A stretch of 64,000 bases of DNA, taken from NCBI GenBank assembly GCA_026400375.1, contig JAPLPG010000239.1, forward strand, positions 52,134 through 116,133. The letters are read 5' to 3'. Origin of the DNA: Novosphingobium sp. Its GTDB lineage: Bacteria; Pseudomonadota; Alphaproteobacteria; Sphingomonadales; Sphingomonadaceae. Shown here one piece after another: positions 43,009-52,010 of the stretch. The number at the start of each line of letters is the position of its first letter. Within the stretch, counting starts at the first letter, position 1. The notes below the pieces were generated by a model. It did not search any database, had not been told where the DNA came from, and saw nothing but the letters and a program-made list of their open reading frames with translations. A program made the position numbers and the translations under genes.

Positions 43009-44295
43009 TCAGTTCGCCGCATCCTCCCGCTCGATTTCGCGCCAGCCAATATCGCGGCGGCAGAAGCCTTCCGGAAAGGTGATGGCATCGACCGCCGCAT
43101 AGGCCGCATCGCGCGCGGCTTTGACGCTTGGTCCCTTGGCGGTCACGTTGAGCACGCGCCCGCCACTGGCGCAAAGCACGCCCTCGTCCGACATCGTGGT
43201 GCCTGCGTGAAAGACCTTGGCGCCGTGGGCCTCGGCTGCCGTAACATGGTCGATCCGTCCGCCCTTCTTCGGCGTTCCCGGATAGCCTTGGGCTGCCATC
43301 ACCACCGTCATCGCCACATCGGACGAAAAGCGCGGCGGCTGGATGCTGCCCAGCTTGTTATCGGCGCAGGCCAGCAGCAGTTCCACCAGATCGCTTTCCA
43401 GCCGCATCATCAGCACCTGGCATTCGGGATCGCCAAAGCGGGCGTTGTATTCGATCAGCTTGGGCCCCTGCTCCGTCAACATAAGCCCGGCGTAGAGCAC
43501 GCCGGAATAGGGCATGCCCGCATCGGCCATCGCCTTGACCGTGGGCGCCACGATCTGCGCGATCGCCAGTGCCTCGAGATCGGGGGTCAGCACGCGCGCC
43601 GGGCTGTAGGCGCCCATTCCGCCGGTGTTCGGGCCGGTATCGCCATCGCCCACGCGCTTGTGGTCCTGCGCCGATCCGAACGCCACGATGGTCGCCCCAT
43701 CGGTCAGCGCGAAGAAGCTCGCTTCCTCGCCGGTCAGGAACTCCTCGACCACCACTTCGGCCCCGGCTGCTCCGAACGCCCCGTCGAACATGTCGTCCAC
43801 CGCCGCCTCGGCCTCGGCCATGGTCATCGCCACGACCACGCCCTTGCCCGCTGCCAGCCCATCGGCCTTGATGACAACCGGTGCACCGAACTGCTGCAAG
43901 GCATTACGCGCCTCCTCCAGCGATCGGGCCCGCACATAGCCTGCGGTCGGAATGTTGGCCCGGGCACACAGATCCTTGGTAAAGCCCTTCGACCCTTCCA
44001 GTTGCGCCGCCGCCCTGCTGGGGCCGAACACCGAAAAGCCCGCCGCCCGCAACGAATCCGTCAACCCGTCCACCAGCGGCGCCTCGGGGCCGACCACGAC
44101 CAGGCCGATCTGCCGGCTTTCGCAGAACGCCACCACGCCGGCATGATCGGTCAGGTCCAGCGCCACGATCTGCGCGTGATCGGCGATGCCGGGATTTCCG
44201 GGTGCCGCATAGAGCTTGCCCGCCAACGGCGATTGCGCCAGTTTCCACGCAAGGGCATGTTCGCGCCCCCCCGATCCCAGTAGCAGGATATTCAT
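43009..44295 (-). CDS. purD: phosphoribosylamine--glycine ligase
   Basis: A 428-residue ATP-grasp enzyme for the second step of purine synthesis (GAR synthetase). It begins [23 protein letters not shown] with the family GNPGIA block. The ATP-grasp motifs are present ([63 protein letters not shown]). Its ATG at 44295-44293 overlaps the xseA ATG at 44294 on the other strand, so each promoter must lie inside the other gene. Confidence 0.96.
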   Translation of the reverse strand: MNILLLGSGGREHALAWKLAQSPLAGKLYAAPGNPGIADHAQIVALDLTDHAGVVAFCESRQIGLVVVGPEAPLVDGLTDSLRAAGFSVFGPSRAAAQLEGSKGFTKDLCARANIPTAGYVRARSLEEARNALQQFGAPVVIKADGLAAGKGVVVAMTMAEAEAAVDDMFDGAFGAAGAEVVVEEFLTGEEASFFALTDGATIVAFGSAQDHKRVGDGDTGPNTGGMGAYSPARVLTPDLEALAIAQIVAPTVKAMADAGMPYSGVLYAGLMLTEQGPKLIEYNARFGDPECQVLMMRLESDLVELLLACADNKLGSIQPPRFSSDVAMTVVMAAQGYPGTPKKGGRIDHVTAAEAHGAKVFHAGTTMSDEGVLCASGGRVLNVTAKGPSVKAARDAAYAAVDAITFPEGFCRRDIGWREIEREDAAN

Positions 44296-45793
44296 GGCAT
44301 TCCCTTCCGCGCCCAAAGACGATGACGAAATCAACGGCTCGGGCGGGCTCCTAGCGAGGGAATCGGCTGGCGACAACGCTCCGGCCCTGTCGATCTCCGA
44401 GATATCCGCGCTATTGAAGCGCACCGTGGAGGACCGCTTCGGTTTCGTGCGCGTGCGCGGTGAACTTTCCGGCGTGAAGCGGGCGGCTTCGGGCCACCTC
44501 TACGCCAGCCTCAAGGACGAAGGCGCGCGGCTTGATGGCGTGATGTGGCGCGGCAATGTGCAGCGCCTCAGCTTCCGCCCGGAGGACGGCGTCGAGGTCA
44601 TCGCCACTGGCAAGCTCACCACTTATCCCGGCCGCTCGAACTACCAGATCGTGATCGACCGGATGGAGATTGCGGGCGAAGGCGCATTGCTGGCCCTGCT
44701 GGCCAAGCTGAAAGCGCGGCTCGAAAGTGAAGGGCTGTTCGATCCTGCCCGCAAGAAGCCGCTGCCGTTCCTGCCGCGGGTGATCGGCGTGGTCACCTCA
44801 CCCACCGGCGCGGTGATCCGCGATATTCTCCACCGCCTGTCCGACCGATTCCCCACCCGCGTGGTCGTTTGGCCGGTGCTGGTGCAGGGCCAGGGCGCGG
44901 GCGCGCAGATTGCCAATGCGGTCCGCGGCTTTTCTGCGCTCGAACCGGGCAGCTCAATCCCCCGTCCCGATCTGGTCATCGTCGCGCGCGGCGGCGGCTC
45001 GATCGAGGACCTGTGGTGCTTCAACGAGGAAGACGTCGTCCGCGCCGTGGCCGATTGCACCATTCCGATCATCAGCGCCGTGGGGCACGAGACCGACACC
45101 ACCTTGTGCGATTTTGCTGCGGACTTGCGTGCGCCCACGCCCACTGCCGCCGCCGAACTGGCCGTGCCGGTACAGGCCGAGCTTGCTGCCTGCGTGGCAG
45201 ATTTCAACGCCCGGCAGCGCCGCGCACTCGCCCGCCACCTCGCCCAGTCGAGGGAACGGCTCGAAGCGCGCAGCCAGCGCCTGCCGCAACCCCAGACCCT
45301 GCTTCAGGGCCAGGCCCAGCGCGTTGACGATCTGGCCGAGCGCCTGCGCCGCGCGCTGTTGCACCGCACCGAAATTGCCGGATCGGTGCTGACCCGCCAC
45401 GCATCGGCGCTGCGCCCCAGCCTGCTGACCACGCGGCTGGAGCGGGAGGCAGAACGCCTTGCCGCGCGCCGGTTGCGGCCCGACCATCTGCGGCAGCGCA
45501 TCGATCATGCGCGGGGCAAGGTCGTTGCGCTTGACCGCCTGCGCCTTTCGCTGGACCCCGAAGCCCCGCTGAAGCGCGGCTATGTGCTGGTGACCGACAG
45601 CGAGGGCCATCTCGTCAAGGACCGCACGACGGCCGCAAGCCGCCCCAGTCTGACGCTGAAATTTGCCGACGGCACGCTGGATGTCAGCACTGGCGATACC
45701 CTCCAACCTCCCGCGGCACCGCCACCCGCGCCCCGTCCTGCGCCGAGGCCGCGTCCGTCTGCACAGAGCGCGGGACAGCAGGAATTGTTCTGA
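44294..45793 (+). CDS. xseA: exodeoxyribonuclease VII large subunit
   Basis: A 499-residue nuclease subunit acting on single-stranded DNA with XseB. It has the OB-fold domain ([57 protein letters not shown]), then the catalytic domain with [35 protein letters not shown] and [27 protein letters not shown] long coiled coil and a Pro/Arg-rich tail follow. ATG 44294 is the only in-frame start compatible with the OB fold apart from codons inside purD. Confidence 0.95.
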   Translation: MAFPSAPKDDDEINGSGGLLARESAGDNAPALSISEISALLKRTVEDRFGFVRVRGELSGVKRAASGHLYASLKDEGARLDGVMWRGNVQRLSFRPEDGVEVIATGKLTTYPGRSNYQIVIDRMEIAGEGALLALLAKLKARLESEGLFDPARKKPLPFLPRVIGVVTSPTGAVIRDILHRLSDRFPTRVVVWPVLVQGQGAGAQIANAVRGFSALEPGSSIPRPDLVIVARGGGSIEDLWCFNEEDVVRAVADCTIPIISAVGHETDTTLCDFAADLRAPTPTAAAELAVPVQAELAACVADFNARQRRALARHLAQSRERLEARSQRLPQPQTLLQGQAQRVDDLAERLRRALLHRTEIAGSVLTRHASALRPSLLTTRLEREAERLAARRLRPDHLRQRIDHARGKVVALDRLRLSLDPEAPLKRGYVLVTDSEGHLVKDRTTAASRPSLTLKFADGTLDVSTGDTLQPPAAPPPAPRPAPRPRPSAQSAGQQELF

Positions 45794-45819
45794 CGGCGCG
45801 AAGCGACTACATTGCCCCC

Positions 45820-46017
45820 ATGCTGATGTCCCAATCCGGCCGCCTTGCGCGCCTTCACTACCTCCCCGGCTCTTTCCGCCAGCTTTCGGGCGGTGATCAT
45901 GTCGTCTGCGCCGTATCGGGCGAACAGATCCCGCTCGACGCCTTGCGGTACTGGTGCGCGAGGCGGCAAGCCTATGCCACCGCCGAAATCTCCACCAGAC
46001 GGCACCTCGAAGGGTAG
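45820..46017 (+). CDS. DUF2093 domain protein
   Basis: A 65-residue protein of a small alphaproteobacterial family: ARLHYLPGSFRQLSGGDHVVCAVSGEQIPLDALRYWCARRQAYATAEIS contains the conserved CAV[ST]G and LxYWxxxRQxAY elements. Function unknown. It lies between xseA and the M23 peptidase gene, an arrangement seen in other alphaproteobacteria. ATG 45826 is an alternative start. Confidence 0.85.
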   Translation: MLMSQSGRLARLHYLPGSFRQLSGGDHVVCAVSGEQIPLDALRYWCARRQAYATAEISTRRHLEG

Positions 46018-46021
46018 CGGG

Positions 46022-46879
46022 ATGCAGCGCCGGGCGTTCTTGGGCAGTTCCGCCGCAGCGCTGGCAGGCCTCGCTCTGGGCACGGACGCCGCCGGGGCGG
46101 CAGCGCTGCCAAGCCACGTCACCATCGATCCCGCCAGCCGCTTGACGCAAGGGGGCTGGCTGCGTGGCAAGGTCCTGCCCGGGGTCAAGGCGCTGGCCTT
46201 CGCCGGAACGCCCCTGCCCTTTGCCAGCGACGGTAGCTTCATCATCGCGTTCGATCGCGATGCCACGGCCACGGCCAGCCTGGTTGCCACGCTGGCCGAT
46301 GGTCGGATGGTCGCGCGCGATCTCGTCATCGCCCCGCGCGCCTGGCAGATCGAACACATCAATGTGGCGCGCAAGCCCGGCGGCGTGACCGACGAGGACT
46401 ATCTCCGCCTGCGCAAGGCCGAGCTGGCGCGCATCGGCGCAGCGCGCAGCCGCGAAACCGGTGCTTCAGGCTGGCGACAGGATTTCATTCGGCCCGCCCC
46501 CGGCAGGTTCTCGGGCCGCTTCGGATCGCAGCGTATCTACAAGGGTGAGCCTGCGGCCTATCATTCCGGCCTCGATATCGCTGGCGGTGCGGGCACGACC
46601 TATGTCGCGCCGGCTGATGGCGTGGTGATCCTGGCGGCTGCGGACAGGGCGTTCAGCCTGGAAGGCCACCTGCTCATGATCGATCACGGCATGGGCCTGA
46701 ACAGCGCCTTCCTGCACGGATCGGCGCTGCTGGTGAAAGAGGGTGACCGCGTGCGTCAGGGCGACCCGATTGGCCGCATCGGCAGCACCGGGCGCGCCAC
46801 CGGGCCGCACCTGCACTGGTCGGTCAAATGGCGCGACAGCAGGATCGACCCGCTGCTTTTGTTGCATGCCCCCGCCTAG
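46022..46879 (+). CDS. M23 (LytM) family metallopeptidase, likely Tat-exported
   Basis: A 285-residue peptidoglycan endopeptidase. The N-terminus MQRRAFLGSSAAALAGLALG looks like a twin-arginine signal. Residues about 25-120 form an Ig-like domain. The C-terminal LytM domain has all zinc ligands and the catalytic His: YHSGLD (H181, D185) and GPHLHW (H263, H265). It should cleave cross-links in the cell wall. It ends before a terminator. Confidence 0.92.
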   Translation: MQRRAFLGSSAAALAGLALGTDAAGAAALPSHVTIDPASRLTQGGWLRGKVLPGVKALAFAGTPLPFASDGSFIIAFDRDATATASLVATLADGRMVARDLVIAPRAWQIEHINVARKPGGVTDEDYLRLRKAELARIGAARSRETGASGWRQDFIRPAPGRFSGRFGSQRIYKGEPAAYHSGLDIAGGAGTTYVAPADGVVILAAADRAFSLEGHLLMIDHGMGLNSAFLHGSALLVKEGDRVRQGDPIGRIGSTGRATGPHLHWSVKWRDSRIDPLLLLHAPA

Positions 46880-46906
46880 ACATTCGAGACAAACTGACGG
46901 GTGTCC

Positions 46907-46939
46907 TTGCGGGACTGGTATCAGCCGCAACTCTTTTTT
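46907..46939 (+). terminator. terminator after M23 peptidase gene
   Basis: TTGCGG(ga)CTG at 46907-46917 pairs with CAGCCGCAA at 46922-46930 around GTAT, with a two-base bulge, followed by CTC and six T. Confidence 0.78.
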
Positions 46940-47296
46940 GCGCGATTTTTTCATCTTGTTGCAAACGAAACGGTCGCGTTTGAAATTAATGGCAAGTGAA
47001 CGGAGGTTGGGTGTAATTTTTGTGCACCACCTCTAATTCCCTGAATTCGGAACATCTCTAGACTGCCCGAAAGGCGGTGTGGCAGTTTTGCTACAACTGT
47101 TTCGGATTCATTTCGTTCCCTACATTCCTGTTTTGAAGGTCCCGAAGGTTTCAGCCAAACAGCCTTATCTATTCCCGTTCGTCAGGGGGGAGGTCGGGCC
47201 GTATTGTCGTCCGGCCATACACGAAGCGGCGGGAATGTGCTTGCGGTCAACTCAACAGAGGGCGCAAGCGGGCAAGAAAAAAAGGGACTGGTCAAC
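46940..47296 (+). promoter_or_regulatory. leader region of the Oar-like TonB receptor gene
   Basis: A 357-base intergenic stretch, clearly more AT-rich than its surroundings (TTTGAAATTAATGGC at 46979-46993; TTTTTGTGCACC at 47018-47029). It must hold the promoter of the receptor gene. I see no palindromic operator, riboswitch or conserved ORF that I can name. A rare-codon frame to 47300 is not convincing. Confidence 0.45.
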
Positions 47297-50200
47297 GTGA
47301 ACATCAAAACTTTTTCTGCGCTCCGCGCGAGCGCTGCGCCATTGGCGCTGGTCATTGCCGGTTTTGCCGGCGCGGCCGCAGTCGTAACCCCCGCCATGGC
47401 TCAGGACTTCACCAACGCTTCGGCAAGCGGCCGGATCATTGGTGACGACGACGCCCCGCTTGCTGGCGCCACTGTCGAAATTACTTCGAATGATCAAGGC
47501 TTTACCCGTTCAGTAAAGACTGATTCTTCGGGCACGTACCGTATCCCCACCCTGCCCCAGGGCACCTATACTTTCACCGTCTCGGCTGATGGCTATTCAA
47601 CCTTTACCGACCCTGCAGTGCGCATCACGCAGTCGGAAGGCGGCAACTCGTTCCGCCTGATCCGCGCCGGTGCCGCCTCGGCCGATGGTTCGATCGTCGT
47701 AACCGGCCAGCGCATCCGCGTTTCCGACTTCGACCGCACCACCACCGGCCAGGTCATTTCCGTGGCCGATGTGGCAGCCCGCGTTCCCGTGGCACGCGAC
47801 CTGACCTCGGTCATCCTGCTCGCTCCCGGCACCAGTCAGGGCGATAGCGCGTTCGGCAACCTTCCTGCCATTTCGGGTGGCTCGGTTTCCGAAAACACCT
47901 TCTTCGTCAACGGCCTGAACGTTACCGACTTCCGCGAAGGTCTCGGCTCGGTCGAAGTGCCGTTCGAATTCTACCAGACCGTCGAAGTCAAGAACGGCGG
48001 CGTCTCGGCCGAATACGGTCGTTTCACCGGCGGCTTCATCAACGCGGTGACCAAGTCGGGCGGCAACGAATTCCACGGTGGCGTTCTGGTCAACTGGGAG
48101 CCGGATTCGCTCTACGAAGACCGCAAGAACACCCTGATCGACCGCAACGACCAGGACACGCGCGAAACGATCCAGACGATCGTCAACCTGTCGGGTCCGA
48201 TCATCAAGGACAAGCTGTTCTTCTACGGCTTCTACCAGACCAACTACATCAAGTCGGGCGACACCCTGCTGACGGTCAACCCGAACCAGACGGTCGCCGA
48301 CGCAACTTCGCCCACCGGCCGCCGCGCAATCCCGCCCTACAGCACGGGTCTGCGCCGCGAACAGCGCACGATGAAGTCGCCGTTCTACGGTGGCAAGATC
48401 GACTTCCTGCCGTTCGAAGGGCAGCGCCTCGAGTTCACCTACTTCAACTCGAGCTTCAACCGCCTGCTCGACAGCTTTAGCCTGCTTGGTACCACGGGTG
48501 GAACCTTCGACAGCCGCACGAGCGCTGCTCCAGTTCGCGGTGCTTATCAGAGCACTGCGCTGATCCAGGGTGGTGGTGAAAATTACATCGGTCGCTACAC
48601 CGGCCAGTTGACCGACTTCCTCACGGTTTCGGCTGCATACGGCAAGAACAAGCGTCGCGATGTGGTCGGTTCGACCACGCCTGACGCGCCCGGCATTTCC
48701 GACACCGCCGGTCTCGGCGCGGTGGGCAATGCGGTAAACGCGCTGGATGAGAACTACGACACGCGCGAATTCTACCGTGCCGATGCCGAAGTCTTCGTCA
48801 ACTTGCTGGGTGAACACCACTTCAAGGGCGGTTATGACCGCGAGAACCTGACGACGGATGCCACCACCAGCAACACTGGCGGCGTGTTCTATACCTATGT
48901 CCGCACGCCGGTCGGTGGGGACATCTACGTTCCGACCTCGAACACGCTTTACGTCACCGGGCGTACTTTCGTGAATGGCGGCGTGTTCACATCGCGCAAC
49001 GAAGCGTTCTACCTGCAAGACAGCTGGTCGCTGCTCGACAACCGCCTGCAGCTCAACCTTGGCGTCCGCAACGACCGCTTTGAAAACAAGAACGTAGTTG
49101 GCGCTACTTACTACAAGTCAGGCAACCAGTGGGCGCCACGTCTGGCCTTCACGGCCGACCCGTTCGGGGACAAGCGCACCAAGGTCTATGGCTCGTATGG
49201 CCGGTACTTCCTGCCGATCGTGGCGAACACCAACATCCGTCTGGCCGGTGCCGAGCTCGACTATACCCGCTACAACCTGCTTGCTGGCCTCAACCCCGAC
49301 GGCACACCGATCCTTGGCGCTCCAGTCCTCGGCTTCGAAGATGCGGTGGCTTGCCCGGACACGGGTATCAAGAACTGCGACATCATTTCGGATGGCGTAG
49401 CGACCCCGACCGAAGCCACGGTCTCGAAGAGCCTCAAGCCACAGTCGGTTGACGAGTTCGTGTTTGGTGTCGAGCAGCAGCTCGGCAGCAACGTTCGCGT
49501 CGGTCTGTTCGGGCAGTATCGCAAGCTCAACGATTCGCTCGAAGACATTGCGATCGACGCCGCCGTGCTCAAGTACTGCGCCGACAACAAGCTGACCGGC
49601 TGCACCAGCAAGTGGACCGGGTTCCACCAGTACGTGCTGGCCAATCCCGGCCGCGATGCAACGATCACCCTGTCCGACCCGGTCAATGGTGAATCGACCC
49701 TGCGCACTGTCGATTTCTCGGCAGCCGCTCTCGGCTACCCGAAGGCACGCCGCACCTACAAGGCGATCACGGCAACCTTCGATCGCGACTTCGATGGCCA
49801 GTGGAGCCTTTCGGCTTCGTACACCTGGTCGGAATCGAAGGGTAACATCGAAGGCGGCATTCGTTCGGACAACGGCCAGACCGACTCCGGCCTGACCACT
49901 GCGTTCGACCAGCCGGGCCTGACCGATGGGACCTATGGCTTCCTGCCGAGCCACAACCTGCACAAGTTCAAGGTGTTCGGTTCGTACAAGATCGCGGACT
50001 GGCTGACGCTTGGTGCGCAGTTCCAGGCGATCTCGCCGCGCAAGTTCGGTTGTATCGGTCGCGTTCCGCGCGTTCGGGATCCGTTCGCCGGTGCCTATGG
50101 TGCAGCAGGCTTCTACTGCAACCTCGACGACAGCGGCAACGTGATCACCGATCCGAGCAAGCCCGCAGTGAACACGACGAGCGCAACCACCCTGAAGCTG

Positions 50201-50452
50201 TCCCCGCGCGGTTCGCAGCTGGAATCGGACTGGAACATCTTCACCAACCTGTCGGCGGTATTCACGCTGCCGACCGATGCCGTGGATGCAACCTTCCGCG
50301 TTGACGTGTTCAACGTGTTCAACCGCCAGGGCGTTCTCGACCTGCGCGAACTGGGCACGCAGGCCAACGGCAACCCGCGTGGCGACTATGGCAGCCCGCT
50401 GGCCTATCAGCAGCCGCGCTACTTCCGCTTCCAGTTCGGCGTGAACTTCTGA
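47297..50452 (+). CDS. TonB-dependent receptor with N-terminal carboxypeptidase-regulatory-like domain (Oar-like)
   Basis: A 1051-residue outer-membrane receptor. GTG 47297 gives a good signal peptide (LALVIAGFAGAAAVVTPAMAQ); the frame is open further upstream to 47204. Residues about 35-115 form a CarboxypepD_reg-like beta sandwich (GRIIGDDDAPLAGATVEITSNDQGFTRSV). The plug (GQVISVADVAARVPVARDLTSVILLAPG, VSAEYGRFTGGFINAVTKSGGNEFHGG) and a 22-strand barrel ending in Phe (FRFQFGVNF) follow. Substrate unknown. A TPR-sulfotransferase gene follows a strong terminator. Confidence 0.93.
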   Translation: MNIKTFSALRASAAPLALVIAGFAGAAAVVTPAMAQDFTNASASGRIIGDDDAPLAGATVEITSNDQGFTRSVKTDSSGTYRIPTLPQGTYTFTVSADGYSTFTDPAVRITQSEGGNSFRLIRAGAASADGSIVVTGQRIRVSDFDRTTTGQVISVADVAARVPVARDLTSVILLAPGTSQGDSAFGNLPAISGGSVSENTFFVNGLNVTDFREGLGSVEVPFEFYQTVEVKNGGVSAEYGRFTGGFINAVTKSGGNEFHGGVLVNWEPDSLYEDRKNTLIDRNDQDTRETIQTIVNLSGPIIKDKLFFYGFYQTNYIKSGDTLLTVNPNQTVADATSPTGRRAIPPYSTGLRREQRTMKSPFYGGKIDFLPFEGQRLEFTYFNSSFNRLLDSFSLLGTTGGTFDSRTSAAPVRGAYQSTALIQGGGENYIGRYTGQLTDFLTVSAAYGKNKRRDVVGSTTPDAPGISDTAGLGAVGNAVNALDENYDTREFYRADAEVFVNLLGEHHFKGGYDRENLTTDATTSNTGGVFYTYVRTPVGGDIYVPTSNTLYVTGRTFVNGGVFTSRNEAFYLQDSWSLLDNRLQLNLGVRNDRFENKNVVGATYYKSGNQWAPRLAFTADPFGDKRTKVYGSYGRYFLPIVANTNIRLAGAELDYTRYNLLAGLNPDGTPILGAPVLGFEDAVACPDTGIKNCDIISDGVATPTEATVSKSLKPQSVDEFVFGVEQQLGSNVRVGLFGQYRKLNDSLEDIAIDAAVLKYCADNKLTGCTSKWTGFHQYVLANPGRDATITLSDPVNGESTLRTVDFSAAALGYPKARRTYKAITATFDRDFDGQWSLSASYTWSESKGNIEGGIRSDNGQTDSGLTTAFDQPGLTDGTYGFLPSHNLHKFKVFGSYKIADWLTLGAQFQAISPRKFGCIGRVPRVRDPFAGAYGAAGFYCNLDDSGNVITDPSKPAVNTTSATTLKLSPRGSQLESDWNIFTNLSAVFTLPTDAVDATFRVDVFNVFNRQGVLDLRELGTQANGNPRGDYGSPLAYQQPRYFRFQFGVNF

Positions 50453-50478
50453 TCTGAAGCACAATGACAGACTGACAG

Positions 50479-50511
50479 GAGGGGCGGCTTGCGGGCCGCC
50501 CCTCTTTTTTT
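50479..50511 (+). terminator. strong intrinsic terminator after TonB receptor gene
   Basis: GAGGGGCGGC (50479-50488) pairs perfectly with GCCGCCCCTC (50495-50504) around a 6-base loop, followed by seven T. Confidence 0.92.
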
Positions 50512-50540
50512 GCCCGCAGATATTCGTTAGGCCGCAAGTG

Positions 50541-52010
50541 ATGACCTCCGAGCAAGCCGCCCAGCTCCTTCGCATGTTCGTTTCAGCGCTGGAACGCCGC
50601 AGTCGCCTTGATGTGAACCGCGCCGCCTTTGCGCTGCTCGAAGGCAGCCCGCCCTTGGGCAAGAACTGGCATGCCCTGGCCAAGGTGATGCAGACCAACG
50701 GGGAATATGCTGCGGCCAATCTCGCCATGGACCGCTTTGCCGCACATCGGCCGAACGATCCCCACGCGCGGTTCCTGCAGGCTGCCATGCTCGCGCAGAC
50801 GGGTCGCCCCGAACGCGCGTGGGAAATCCTCGACCACGTCCCGTTCGGCGTGCCCACGCCCTCTGAGCATCATTACCTTCGCGGGACGATTGCCGTGAAT
50901 CTGGGCCAATTGGCGCAGGCCGAAAGCAACCTGCTTGCCGCGCTCGATTCCGAACCCGGTCTGGGCCAGGCCATGCTTTCGCTTGCTGCTGCCCGAAAGC
51001 GCAAGGCTGGCGATCCGATCGGCGATCGTATCCTTGCCGCCGGACCGATCATGGCCAAGGCCCCTGCGATCGAACGGGCACACTTTTACTACGCTGCCGG
51101 ACGCGTTCACTTCGATCGCCACGAACCGGACGCCGCCTTTGCTCACTTCTCGGCCGGAGCGGAACTCGTCAGCACATGGCGCCCGTATGACGCTGCTGCC
51201 GATCAGCGCGATGCCCACCTGTGCCGTACGGGTTTCGACCGCGCCTTCATCGCAGGCATTAACGCAACGATCACCACGGACACCAGCGCTCCGATCTTCG
51301 TCACCGGGTTGCCACGGTCGGGCACCACGCTCGTCGAACAGATTCTCGTCAGCCATTCTGCGGTTGTCGGGGGGGAGGAAATGGGGCGCATGGCCCTGGT
51401 CCAGCGCGATCTGCCAGCGCCCGGCGCCGCCGGCCTCTCCCGCCATATAGGCGCAGGTACAAGCGCCGATGACCTCGCAAGTCTCTACGTGCACTTGTGC
51501 AGGGAGCGGTTCGGCAACGATGGACGCTTTATCGACAAGGCGCCCGAAGCCAGCCGACTTATGGGATTGATTGCCGCATTGCTGCCTGATTCGCCGATCA
51601 TCTGGCTCCGGCGCGACCCCTTGGATTGCGCGTGGTCTGCCTATCGCACATATTTCGCGGAAGGCCTGGATTGGAGCTGGAAGCTCGAAGACATCGCCAG
51701 CCATTTCGCGCTGGAAGACGATCTGTTCCGCCACTGGTCCAGCCTGCTGCCCGAACGCATCCTTGTCGTCGATTACCAGGAACTGGTGCGCGATTCCGCC
51801 GTGCAGATCCGCCGCATTCTCGCGCACTGCAATCTGCCTGAAGAGTCTCAGGTTTTCCGCCCCCATGAAACGCAGCGGGTGGTATCGACGGCCAGCGTGA
51901 TGCAGGTGCGCGAGCCGATCAACACCGGCGCCATCGGCGCCGCCGATCCCTATCGCAGGCACCTTGAACCGTTCATCAAGCGATATAGGGCGCTGTCAAA
52001 GCCTTCCTGA
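50541..52010 (+). CDS. TPR-containing sulfotransferase family protein
   Basis: A 489-residue protein with an N-terminal TPR part (about 35-230; KVMQTNGEYAAANLAMDRFAAHRPNDPHARFLQAAML) and a C-terminal PAPS-dependent sulfotransferase domain. The 5'-phosphosulfate loop is FVTGLPRSGTTLVEQILVSH, and the 3'-phosphate site includes PIIWLRRDPLDCAWSAYRTYF. It follows an Oar-like receptor gene, a pairing often seen in sphingomonads and Caulobacter relatives. Acceptor unknown. ATG 50541 is preferred over GTG 50538. The 3' end overlaps the convergent GT-C gene by 15 bases. Confidence 0.88.
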   Translation: MTSEQAAQLLRMFVSALERRSRLDVNRAAFALLEGSPPLGKNWHALAKVMQTNGEYAAANLAMDRFAAHRPNDPHARFLQAAMLAQTGRPERAWEILDHVPFGVPTPSEHHYLRGTIAVNLGQLAQAESNLLAALDSEPGLGQAMLSLAAARKRKAGDPIGDRILAAGPIMAKAPAIERAHFYYAAGRVHFDRHEPDAAFAHFSAGAELVSTWRPYDAAADQRDAHLCRTGFDRAFIAGINATITTDTSAPIFVTGLPRSGTTLVEQILVSHSAVVGGEEMGRMALVQRDLPAPGAAGLSRHIGAGTSADDLASLYVHLCRERFGNDGRFIDKAPEASRLMGLIAALLPDSPIIWLRRDPLDCAWSAYRTYFAEGLDWSWKLEDIASHFALEDDLFRHWSSLLPERILVVDYQELVRDSAVQIRRILAHCNLPEESQVFRPHETQRVVSTASVMQVREPINTGAIGAADPYRRHLEPFIKRYRALSKPS

